From NCBI GenBank assembly GCA_016788065.1, contig JAEUTI010000009.1:34372-98371 (forward strand): 64,000 bases of DNA, written 5' to 3'. Position 1 is the first letter of the stretch. Every line of letters starts with the position of its first letter. This document shows, piece by piece, positions 43,925 through 51,784 of this stretch. Source of the DNA: Bacteroidia bacterium (GTDB lineage Bacteria; Bacteroidota; Bacteroidia; AKYH767-A; OLB10). The notes under the pieces were generated by a model. It saw nothing but the letters and a program-made list of their open reading frames with translations. It had not been told where the DNA came from and did not search any database. The translations under genes and the position numbers were made by a program.

Positions 43925-44302
43925 ATGCGAAAGTTAGTTGCACTTCTTCTTTTATTTTCCCTGATTTCGGGTACTACTATTATTGGAGAATTTTTGAAAT
44001 TGCCGGTAGTTTTCATTCATTATAGCGAACACCGACGTGAAGAGAATAAAATTTCAGTAATTGATTTTCTGGCGTGTCATTATATTGAAGATGCGCATGA
44101 GATTCAGGATAACGATTCCGAAAGAGATCAGTCTTTACCTTTCAAGTCGGATGAATTGGTGCATGCTCATTTTTCACTCTTTCTTTCTGATGGATCTGAT
44201 GGAGTAAAATGTACCATTACTTCTGAATTTCATCACCTTCCTTACAAGTTTACTGCCACTCAGATATTTCAAACTGATTTTTGGCGTCCTCCTGTTTTGT
44301 AA
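43925..44302 (+). CDS. Small secreted protein of unknown function
   Basis: I place the start at 43925 (MRKLVALLLLFSLISG), giving 125 residues with a signal peptide or anchor at once; the frame is open from 43892 but the first 11 codons add nothing. The core reads FIHYSEHRREENKISVIDFLACHYIED and later KSDELVHAHFSL. Short proteins of this type, with an F-x-CHY-x-ED/DLPFK pattern, occur in Bacteroidota near metal uptake genes, from memory. The many His residues make metal binding conceivable. It is 57 bases before a DUF2231-like membrane protein gene. Confidence 0.6.
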   Translation: MRKLVALLLLFSLISGTTIIGEFLKLPVVFIHYSEHRREENKISVIDFLACHYIEDAHEIQDNDSERDQSLPFKSDELVHAHFSLFLSDGSDGVKCTITSEFHHLPYKFTATQIFQTDFWRPPVL

Positions 44303-44359
44303 TTCTGTTTTCTGAATCAGGATTTTCAAAATTTATTTAAACCTTTAAAATTTATTATT

Positions 44360-44866
44360 ATGGATAGTACCCATTTGCATCTTATATTGAATCATTTTCC
44401 TATTATAGGAACATTAATAGCATTAGGAATATTGACTTATGCCGTATTTTTTAAAAAGCAGGAGTTGTCAAAGGCAGCTCTTGTCATCATAGTCTTAATG
44501 GCAATCATAGCAATTCCTGTTTTTAAAACCGGAGAAGCGGCTGAAGAGACTGTTGAGAATATACCGGGAGTTTTGGAATCTGCAATAGAAGCGCATGAAG
44601 AAGCTGCTGAACTGGCAATGATATTTATGGAAATTGGAGGTGGCATGGCTTTATTGGCATTAATTGCCCTATTATTCCCGGCTTCCCTGGGTAAATGGAA
44701 AACCACTTTCCTGTACCTTGCTTTAGCCATTGGTTGGGTAGCATTTTTTCTCATGGCCCGGACAGGTAATACCGGAGGCGAAATCAGGCATACTGAATTG
44801 AATGGATCTGTGGCACAAACCTCCACAGTACCAGAAACAGGTTCAGAATCTGAGGAAGATGATTAG
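44360..44866 (+). CDS. DUF2231-like four-helix membrane protein
   Basis: The 168-residue protein has four membrane segments (about 8-28, 37-55, 86-107 and 114-132). It opens with the DUF2231 style motif HLHLILNHFPIIGT, contains TGEAAEE and a conserved His in EAHEEAAE, and ends in an acidic tail after TGNTGGEIRHTEL. Similar inner membrane proteins are predicted to bind heme through conserved His residues, but this is unproven. It may form a unit with the secreted protein before it. A strong terminator follows. Confidence 0.75.
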   Translation: MDSTHLHLILNHFPIIGTLIALGILTYAVFFKKQELSKAALVIIVLMAIIAIPVFKTGEAAEETVENIPGVLESAIEAHEEAAELAMIFMEIGGGMALLALIALLFPASLGKWKTTFLYLALAIGWVAFFLMARTGNTGGEIRHTELNGSVAQTSTVPETGSESEEDD

Positions 44867-44887
44867 CACCTAATTTATGTAGACTGA

Positions 44888-44917
44888 GGGTGTACTTTGC
44901 AAAGTACACCCTTTTTT
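44888..44917 (+). terminator. Terminator after DUF2231-like gene
   Basis: A perfect 24-base palindrome (44888-44911, centred on TTGCAA) is followed by six T residues. Confidence 0.88.
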
Positions 44918-44953
44918 ATGCTTCTAATGGCCCCTAAATTAATTTTAACTGGT

Positions 44954-44961
44954 TACCTTTG
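44954..44961 (+). promoter_or_regulatory. -7 box immediately before yyaL-like gene
   Basis: TACCTTTG at 44954-44961 ends three bases before the ATG at 44965, again suggesting a leaderless mRNA. No clear -33 TTG is seen. Confidence 0.4.
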
Positions 44962-44964
44962 GGT

Positions 44965-47010
44965 ATGAAAAAGCCCAATGCACTTATAAATTCATCGAGT
45001 CCTTATTTGCTTCAGCATGCATATAATCCGGTTAACTGGTATCCCTGGGGTCCCGAAGCTTTACAGAAAGCGATTGATGAAGATAAGTTGTTGCTGATTA
45101 GTATCGGCTATAGCGCATGTCACTGGTGTCATGTTATGGAGCATGAATCATTTGAAGATGATGGTGTAGCAGAATTAATGAATGCGCATTTTATTTGTAT
45201 TAAAGTCGACAGAGAAGAGCGACCCGATATTGATCAGGTTTATATGTCAGCAGTTCAGCTACTGACCGGCAGAGGAGGCTGGCCATTGAATTGTTTCGCA
45301 TTACCTGATGGGAAACCTGTGTATGGAGGAACTTATTTTCCAAAAGTTCAATGGAAGAATGTGCTTTTGAATTTAGCCGAGGGATATAAAAATGATCCTG
45401 TTAAATTTCGTGATTATGCTTCTCAGTTAACTGACGGAATTAAGCAGGAGGATTTAGTTCCTGCATCTGAAGAACACCCTGATTTTGATAGTGAGGTGAT
45501 TGAAGCTTCAATTCAGAACTGGCATAAGCAACTTGATCTGGAAGAAGGTGGCCCCAGCCGGGCTCCAAAGTTTCCATTGCCGAACAATTATCAGTTTCTG
45601 TTAAACTATAATTTTTATTTCAAAAACCTTGCTTTGGAGCAACATCTGAGAATGACTTTAAAGAAAATGGCATATGGTGGAATTTATGATCAAATCGGAG
45701 GTGGTTTTGCCCGTTATTCAGTTGACCATTTATGGAAAGTACCTCATTTTGAGAAAATGCTTTACGATAATGCTCAGTTAATTTCCCTTTACTCTAATGC
45801 ATACAGGCGATTTCAGGATCCTTTGTATCGGGAAGTAGTGGAAGCGACAATTGATTTTGTGAATCGTGAATTGAAGGGGACTTATGAGAATTATTTTTCA
45901 GCATTGGATGCCGATTCTGAAGGTGAAGAAGGAAAATTTTATGTGTGGACGAGAGATGAAGTAATGGCTATTGCCGGGGAGGATTTTAATATCATTGAAG
46001 CCTATTATAATATTAATGAAACCGGATATTGGGAGCATGGTAATTATATTTTATTAAGAAAGAAAGACGATGATGAAATAGCGAAGCAATTCCAGATTTC
46101 AAAGGAAGAGTTGAGTGAAGTTATTAGTCGATTTAAAAAGCAGGCTTTGCTAGTCAGATCGGGACGCGTTCGACCCGGACTGGATGATAAAACATTGACA
46201 TCCTGGAATGCGTTGATGGTAACTGCATTGATTGATGCTTATCAGGCATTTGGTACAAAAAAATATTTGGAAGATGCAATTGCGTGTATGACTTTTTTAC
46301 TCAAACACACTTTTATGCCTGATGGTTCTGTTTGTCACAGCTTCAAGAATGGTGTTTCCACTATTTCAGGATTTCTGGAAGATTATGCTTTTTTAGTTCA
46401 GGCTCTTGTCAAGTGTTATGAGGCCACTTTTAACGATAATTATCTCGAATATGCCAATAAGTTAGTGAGATATACCATTGATCACTTTTATGATCAACGT
46501 TCCCGTTATTTTTATTTTACATCTGATTTAGATGCACCTTTAATTGCCCGAAAATTTGAAATCCAGGACAATGTAATTGCTTCATCCAATTCTCAAATGG
46601 CTATTAATTTATTTCAGCTGGGTCGTTATTTTGAGATTGATGATTGGGTAGAATTGAGTGCTCAAATGATTGCAGGATTAGAACCAAAAATGGTTCAGTA
46701 TGGATCAGCATACAGCAATTGGCTGAATTATTATTTGATGCGCGTTGCTCCTTCACAAGAACTAATAATTGCCGGTCCCGGGGCAATAGGTTTTTTAGAG
46801 CAATTGTCGGCGGAGTTCTTTGGACCTGCTATGCTGATTGGTGGAACAACCGGTACTTCTTCAATTCCAATAATTGGCAACCGAAATCAGGGGCCCGAAA
46901 CCCTTATTTATTTGTGCGAGAATAAAGTATGTAATATTCCTTATAAAACGGTGGCGGAGGCATTAAATGCATTGAAAGGCAGCACCAGGAATTTATCGGG
47001 ATCAGCCTGA
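44965..47010 (+). CDS. Thioredoxin-fold/six-hairpin protein of YyaL (DUF255) family
   Basis: The 681-residue protein begins with the DUF255 thioredoxin-like domain: [36 protein letters not shown] with Cys52 and Cys55 in a CHWC motif, and [15 protein letters not shown]. The rest (about 190-680) is an (alpha/alpha)6 barrel similar to glycosyl-isomerase folds, with [13 protein letters not shown] and [12 protein letters not shown]. Homologues include bacterial YyaL and human SPATA20; their reaction is not settled. An ATG at 44965 is preferred to the TTG two codons earlier. Confidence 0.9.
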   Translation: MKKPNALINSSSPYLLQHAYNPVNWYPWGPEALQKAIDEDKLLLISIGYSACHWCHVMEHESFEDDGVAELMNAHFICIKVDREERPDIDQVYMSAVQLLTGRGGWPLNCFALPDGKPVYGGTYFPKVQWKNVLLNLAEGYKNDPVKFRDYASQLTDGIKQEDLVPASEEHPDFDSEVIEASIQNWHKQLDLEEGGPSRAPKFPLPNNYQFLLNYNFYFKNLALEQHLRMTLKKMAYGGIYDQIGGGFARYSVDHLWKVPHFEKMLYDNAQLISLYSNAYRRFQDPLYREVVEATIDFVNRELKGTYENYFSALDADSEGEEGKFYVWTRDEVMAIAGEDFNIIEAYYNINETGYWEHGNYILLRKKDDDEIAKQFQISKEELSEVISRFKKQALLVRSGRVRPGLDDKTLTSWNALMVTALIDAYQAFGTKKYLEDAIACMTFLLKHTFMPDGSVCHSFKNGVSTISGFLEDYAFLVQALVKCYEATFNDNYLEYANKLVRYTIDHFYDQRSRYFYFTSDLDAPLIARKFEIQDNVIASSNSQMAINLFQLGRYFEIDDWVELSAQMIAGLEPKMVQYGSAYSNWLNYYLMRVAPSQELIIAGPGAIGFLEQLSAEFFGPAMLIGGTTGTSSIPIIGNRNQGPETLIYLCENKVCNIPYKTVAEALNALKGSTRNLSGSA

Positions 47011-47119
47011 CATAAGTCATTTGGTTTTTCAAAAAAAAGTTATTACTTTCAGGTTTCATTATAAGAGGTACTGCTTTTAGGTACCCCGGGATTGTATTAA
47101 CCCTTAAAAACCTATCCTT

Positions 47120-49252
47120 ATGAAATCATACGACGAAAAGCACATTAAAAACATTGCTCTTGTTGGAGGTGCTAAGAGTGGAAAAACTACACTGGCTGAG
47201 ACCATGTTATTTGAAGCCGGCATTATTAACCGGCGTGGAACGGTTGAAGAAAAAAATACGGTTTCAGATTATCATGAAATTGAACACGACCGGGGAAATT
47301 CGGTTTATGCAACTGCATTGCATACGGAATGGAGAGATTACAAAATTAATATTTTAGATACTCCCGGATTAGATGATTTTATTGGTGAAGTAATTGCTGC
47401 TGTTCGAGTGTGTGATACAGCTGTGATGGTGTTGAATGCGCAACATGGTGTTGAAGTTGGAGCGGAGTTGGTGTGGAGCTATGTGGATGAATATAAAAAG
47501 CCAACTATTTTTGTAGTGAACCAACTCGATCATGAGTATGCTAATTTTAATGCTGCTGTTGAACAGGCGAGAGCAAGTTTTGGAAATCAGGTAACCATAA
47601 TGCAGTATCCTGTGAATCAGGGGACAGGGTTTAATGCTTTTATTGATTTGCTTAAAATGAAAATGTATCGTTTTCCTGATACCGGAGGCAAACCTGAAAA
47701 GTTGGATATTCCCGAAGAGGAAATGGCACGCGCTCAGGAATTGCATACAGTTTTAGTTGAGAAAGCGGCAGAGAATGATGAGCAACTGATGGATTTATAT
47801 TTTCAAAAGGGAAATCTGGATGAGGATGAAATGCGAGCCGGAATCAAAAAAGGCATGATGAGTCATGATATATTTCCGGTATTTTGTTTATCGGCAAAGA
47901 AAAATATGGGAAGTGGCCGATTAATGGGATTCATCGATAATGTTGCACCTTCAGCTATTGAAATGCCTGCAGAAAAAACTATTGAAGGGAACGAATTATA
48001 TGGTAAAGTCGATGGTCCTCCAGTATTATTTGTTTTCAAAACTCTTGTGGAACCACATTTAGGAAAACTTACTTTCTTCAAAGTGTTATCGGGTGAAGTA
48101 GTAGCCGGAGCTGATCTGGTGAATGCTGAAACCGGAGTAGCAGAAAGAATTGGGCAGCTATTCATAATGGATGGTAAAAACCGCAATCCAATTGACAGAC
48201 TCAAGGCAGGGGATATTGGTTCAACTTTAAAACTAAAAAGCACACTCACCAATCATACCTTAACTTCAAAAGGTGCAGGTATTAAAATTCAACCTATTGA
48301 GTTTCCTGTACCCAGAATCAGAGTCGCTATCATAGCAAAAAATAAAGCCGATGATGAAAAATTAAGTGAGGTGCTTCAGGAAATTCATATGGAAGATCCA
48401 ACGCTTCAGGTGGATTATGATCGGGAAATGAAGCAGGTGCTTTTGCTTGGTCAAGGTGAGTTGCATTTGGCAGTTACAAAATGGCGTCTCGAGCATGTCT
48501 ATAAAATGGAAGTTGAGTTTTTAAAGCCTCGTATTCCTTATCGGGAAACTATTCTTCGTGCAGCGAATGCATCATACCGACATAAAAAGCAATCGGGCGG
48601 AGCTGGCCAGTTTGGAGAAGTCTATATCAAAATTGAGCCGATTCAATCTCAGACAAATGGAAAACCGGAACATCAGATAAGAGATGTGGAAGAGGTTGCA
48701 TTGCCCTGGGGAGGTAAACTGGTATTTAATAATTGTATCACCGGTGGTGTTATCGATTCCAGATTTATTCCATCCATATTAAAAGGAGTCATGGATAAAA
48801 TGAACGAGGGACCACTCACCGGTTCTTATGTCAGAGACATTGTAGTGAGCGTTTATGATGGCAAAATGCATCCGGTTGACTCAAATGATATATCTTTTAA
48901 GATTGCCGGTATGATGGCCTTTAAAGAAGCTTTTCATCAGGCAGAGCCTCAATTACTGGAACCCATTTACGATGTTGAAATTGAAATGCCTGAAGCTGTA
49001 ATGGGTGAAGTAATGAGCGAATTGCAGTCGAGGCGTTCAATAATTACCGGAATGGATAACCGGGGTGGTTATCAGGTAATCAAGGCACGTACTCCATTGG
49101 CTGAACTCGATAAATCTTCCGTTAACCTGCGTTCCATCACTCAGGGAAGGGCCCGGATAAAGTCTTCCTTCCTGGAATATTTGCCAGTTCCGCCCGAATT
49201 ACAGCGAAAATTGACAGATGAATACAATCAAATGGCTCATCAGGAACATTGA
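47120..49252 (+). CDS. EF-G paralogue (EF-G2-like) with altered GTPase site
   Basis: The 710-residue protein has the full EF-G domain order (G, II, III, IV, V). The G domain departs from the canonical: P-loop GGAKSGKT (16-23), switch I DRGNS in place of ERGIT, so Ser61 stands where Thr is usual, DTPGLDDF (80-87) with Leu84 in the place of the catalytic His, and NQLD (134-137) for NKxD. By contrast, TypA in this window keeps all of these. Bacteroides EF-G2 is known to support translocation without GTP hydrolysis, which this protein may also do (inference). The canonical fusA is not in the window. It stands alone, 109 bases after the yyaL-like gene. Confidence 0.9.
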   Translation: MKSYDEKHIKNIALVGGAKSGKTTLAETMLFEAGIINRRGTVEEKNTVSDYHEIEHDRGNSVYATALHTEWRDYKINILDTPGLDDFIGEVIAAVRVCDTAVMVLNAQHGVEVGAELVWSYVDEYKKPTIFVVNQLDHEYANFNAAVEQARASFGNQVTIMQYPVNQGTGFNAFIDLLKMKMYRFPDTGGKPEKLDIPEEEMARAQELHTVLVEKAAENDEQLMDLYFQKGNLDEDEMRAGIKKGMMSHDIFPVFCLSAKKNMGSGRLMGFIDNVAPSAIEMPAEKTIEGNELYGKVDGPPVLFVFKTLVEPHLGKLTFFKVLSGEVVAGADLVNAETGVAERIGQLFIMDGKNRNPIDRLKAGDIGSTLKLKSTLTNHTLTSKGAGIKIQPIEFPVPRIRVAIIAKNKADDEKLSEVLQEIHMEDPTLQVDYDREMKQVLLLGQGELHLAVTKWRLEHVYKMEVEFLKPRIPYRETILRAANASYRHKKQSGGAGQFGEVYIKIEPIQSQTNGKPEHQIRDVEEVALPWGGKLVFNNCITGGVIDSRFIPSILKGVMDKMNEGPLTGSYVRDIVVSVYDGKMHPVDSNDISFKIAGMMAFKEAFHQAEPQLLEPIYDVEIEMPEAVMGEVMSELQSRRSIITGMDNRGGYQVIKARTPLAELDKSSVNLRSITQGRARIKSSFLEYLPVPPELQRKLTDEYNQMAHQEH

Positions 49253-49318
49253 TAATCAATGTTATAGGCATCTTAATGTAGTGTAACCCCTGGCTTGGTT
49301 TCTTCGTTAAACTATCGA

Positions 49319-49756
49319 ATGAAACCGATCCTAAACAACAAAAATTGGCTCATGTGGATTTTTACAGGAATCTTCATGACAACCTTTTTAACTTCATGTG
49401 TAAAAGACGACAAATCATGTATTGCTGCCAGAGGTGGTGGCAGTAATGTGGTTATTATTAAGCCGGTTTACAATGGATTAACATTTTCGGCCAACGATAA
49501 TGTCGTAGATACGGTGTTTATCAAATATGGAACAAGTACCTTTCCGGGAACCAACACTAAAAAGTATGATGAATTCATTGTTTCTATTGAAGACCGGAAT
49601 CATGTTGCTTTGAGAAGATTAACATGTGGTGTGTTTTATTTCTGGGTTGTAAGTCAGGATACCACAACCGGTAACCGAATCACAGGTGGTGCAAGTTTTA
49701 TAACCGATAAAATCAACGATACTTTTGAAATTAGTGTGCCATTAAAAGCACAGTAA
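49319..49756 (+). CDS. Lipoprotein, paralogue of the protein at 50.4 kb
   Basis: The start at 49319 (MKPILNNKNW) gives 145 residues; an upstream in-frame codon at 49295 adds eight unsupported residues. The signal ends in a lipobox LTSC, followed by VKDDKSC. The mature part is beta-rich and matches the protein at 50380-50793 in order: a glycine-rich start (RGGGSNVVIIKPVYNG), DTVFIKYGTSTFPG, YDEFIVSI, CGVFYFWV, ITGGASFIT and a closing EISVPLK strand. Function unknown. Two conserved cysteines in addition to the lipidated one are shared by the pair. Confidence 0.8.
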   Translation: MKPILNNKNWLMWIFTGIFMTTFLTSCVKDDKSCIAARGGGSNVVIIKPVYNGLTFSANDNVVDTVFIKYGTSTFPGTNTKKYDEFIVSIEDRNHVALRRLTCGVFYFWVVSQDTTTGNRITGGASFITDKINDTFEISVPLKAQ

Positions 49757-49813
49757 AATATCAGAATATGATTTCCCAATACATTTTGTTTTCTTTGTAA
49801 AAAAAAATCGAGT

Positions 49814-50356
49814 ATGTCTGATCTTGAAGTGGGAATTGGTTCCCGTGTACGTCACCCCGAGTTTGGTGAAGGAGTGGTAATTAATGTAAAGCCTAAAACA
49901 TACCTGGTAGTATTTATTCAGCGAGGTAAAATTGAGGTTGCAAAATCATATATCAATCTGGAAATCGTCGATGCTGTAGAACCTGAAACAGATCTGGTAA
50001 GTCTTTCAGATGTGGAGAAAATTATGACCAACATTATCAAAAGATACAGCGATATTCAGGAAACGGTACCAATGGGTGCTAAATGGACAGGAGGGAAAAT
50101 GATTCTGCAGCCTGCCAGTGCGTCTCTCAAGCCGAAAGAAATTCCAATCGATATGTTTTTCAATAAAATAATCATGTTGAGAGATCGTTTAAGAGTTCTG
50201 GAACAACGAATTAATTCGAATGATAAACTTTCTGAAGAAGAGAAAGTGAATATGCAACAATATATCACTCGTATTTATGGAAGTTTAACCACTTTCAATG
50301 TTTTGTTCCGTGATGATAAAGATCATTTTGTCGGAGAAAAAGGAAGTAAAGAATAA
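49814..50356 (+). CDS. Conserved Bacteroidota protein with small N-terminal beta domain
   Basis: The 180-residue cytoplasmic protein starts with a short SH3/tudor-like domain, VGIGSRVRHPEFGEGVVINV, similar to the C-terminal module of UvrD/PcrA helicases that contacts RNA polymerase. After a linker come a helical region (about 60-75), a loop with GAKWTGGKMILQP and a two-helix C-terminal part (RDRLRVLEQRINSNDKLSEEE). No signal or catalytic motif is seen. It sits between two paralogous lipoprotein genes, which may be coincidence. Function unknown. Confidence 0.75.
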   Translation: MSDLEVGIGSRVRHPEFGEGVVINVKPKTYLVVFIQRGKIEVAKSYINLEIVDAVEPETDLVSLSDVEKIMTNIIKRYSDIQETVPMGAKWTGGKMILQPASASLKPKEIPIDMFFNKIIMLRDRLRVLEQRINSNDKLSEEEKVNMQQYITRIYGSLTTFNVLFRDDKDHFVGEKGSKE

Positions 50357-50379
50357 ACATAGAATAAAAATAAAATATC

Positions 50380-50793
50380 ATGAAATTATTTCTGGCAATT
50401 GCTGTTCTGTTTACCGTTAGCTTTGTTTCCTGTAAGGATGAAGCATACGAAGAAGTTTGTGTGTGCGGTAAAGGTGGTAATCTCACTTTTATATTTAAGC
50501 CACAACATCATGGTGATCCAATTGCAAGCACCTCAACTTACAGAGATACTATTTATATGAAATATGGTGCACAGGAATTTCCTGGTGCTGATGCTTCTAA
50601 CTATGATGCCTATTTTGTAGGTGTACCCGGTGAAGATGTAGTTAAAGTAGAAAATATGCGTTGCGGCATCTATTACTTCTATGGCGCAGGCTATGATGCT
50701 TCAATCAGTGAAGTGGTTCGCGGAGGAATTCCTTTTATAACGGAATCAACATCCGGAACTATTGAAATTCCTGTTCCGGTTACTGAAGATTAA
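50380..50793 (+). CDS. Lipoprotein, paralogue of the protein at 49.3 kb
   Basis: The 137-residue protein has a lipoprotein signal ending VSC (Cys18) and an acidic linker, then CVCGKGGNLTFIFKP, DTIYMKYGAQEFPG, YDAYFVGV, MRCGIYYFYG, VRGGIPFITES and EIPVPV. These blocks line up one by one with the neighbour at 49319-49756, so the two are duplicates, about 40% or less alike by eye. An additional CVC pair after the linker could bind metal or form a disulfide. It is convergent with purC with a gap of six bases. Function unknown. Confidence 0.8.
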   Translation: MKLFLAIAVLFTVSFVSCKDEAYEEVCVCGKGGNLTFIFKPQHHGDPIASTSTYRDTIYMKYGAQEFPGADASNYDAYFVGVPGEDVVKVENMRCGIYYFYGAGYDASISEVVRGGIPFITESTSGTIEIPVPVTED

Positions 50794-50799
50794 CAAGGC

Positions 50800-51747
50800 T
50801 TATTTTAAATCTGCCAGACAGCTTAATACATTCTTTTCTACTCTTTCAAGGATATTGTCAGTAGCAGCTCTTTGAAATTTCTCACCTCTGACCTGTTCAT
50901 ACAATTCAATGTAACGATCAGAAACCATTTGAACAATCTCTTTGCTCATGAAAGGAACTTCTTGTCCTTCCAAGCCTTGAAAGTTGTTCGCAATTAACCA
51001 TTGACGCAGAAATTCCTTGGAGAGTTGTTTTTGAGCTTCCCCTTTTTGTTGTCTTTCTTCATACCCCGCAGCATAAAAATAGCGTGATGAATCAGGCGTA
51101 TGAATTTCATCTATCACTCTGATCACACCATTCGATTTTCCAAATTCATATTTTGTGTCAACCAGCAACAGACCTTGTGCTGCAGCCATTTCTGATCCTT
51201 TCTTAAACAGTGCTCTGGTATAATTTTCTAGTTGGATATAATCATCTTCATCAACAATACCTTTCTCAATTATTTCCTCTCTTGAAATGTCTTCATCATG
51301 ACCATGATCGCTTTTGGTGGTAGGTGTAATTATTGGAGAAGGTAATTTGTCATTTTCTTTTAATCCTTCAGGCAATACAACTCCGCAAAGTATTCGTTTC
51401 CCACTTTGATATGTTCGCCACGCATGACCGGCTAAATAGCCCCGAATGACCATTTCAACACGAAATGGACTACACATATGTCCTATTGTAACATTAGGAT
51501 CAGGCACAGCAATAGTCCAGTTGGGAACAATATCTTTAGTAGCATCCAAAAAATAGGCAGCAAGCTGATTTAATACCTGACCTTTATATGGAATTGCTTC
51601 CGGCAACACCACGTCAAAAGCTGAAATGCGATCACTGACAACCATGACCATGTATTTATTGTCAATGGTATAAACATCGCGGACTTTGCCTTTGTAAAAA
51701 GTTGTTTGTCCGGGAAAACGAAATGAAGTGGCTTTTAGAGTATTCAT
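50800..51747 (-). CDS. purC: Phosphoribosylaminoimidazole-succinocarboxamide synthase
   Basis: The 315-residue enzyme has the eukaryote/Bacteroidota-length SAICAR synthase layout: [26 protein letters not shown] near the start, [34 protein letters not shown] (nucleotide and metal binding), [12 protein letters not shown] and [11 protein letters not shown]. It joins aspartate to CAIR in purine synthesis. It follows the lptD-like gene by 37 bases on the same strand; whether they share a transcript is unclear. No other pur genes are near. Confidence 0.96.
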   Translation of the reverse strand: MNTLKATSFRFPGQTTFYKGKVRDVYTIDNKYMVMVVSDRISAFDVVLPEAIPYKGQVLNQLAAYFLDATKDIVPNWTIAVPDPNVTIGHMCSPFRVEMVIRGYLAGHAWRTYQSGKRILCGVVLPEGLKENDKLPSPIITPTTKSDHGHDEDISREEIIEKGIVDEDDYIQLENYTRALFKKGSEMAAAQGLLLVDTKYEFGKSNGVIRVIDEIHTPDSSRYFYAAGYEERQQKGEAQKQLSKEFLRQWLIANNFQGLEGQEVPFMSKEIVQMVSDRYIELYEQVRGEKFQRAATDNILERVEKNVLSCLADLK

Positions 51748-51784
51748 ATTTTACTGAAATTAATAACTGCTTACTAAATTATTT

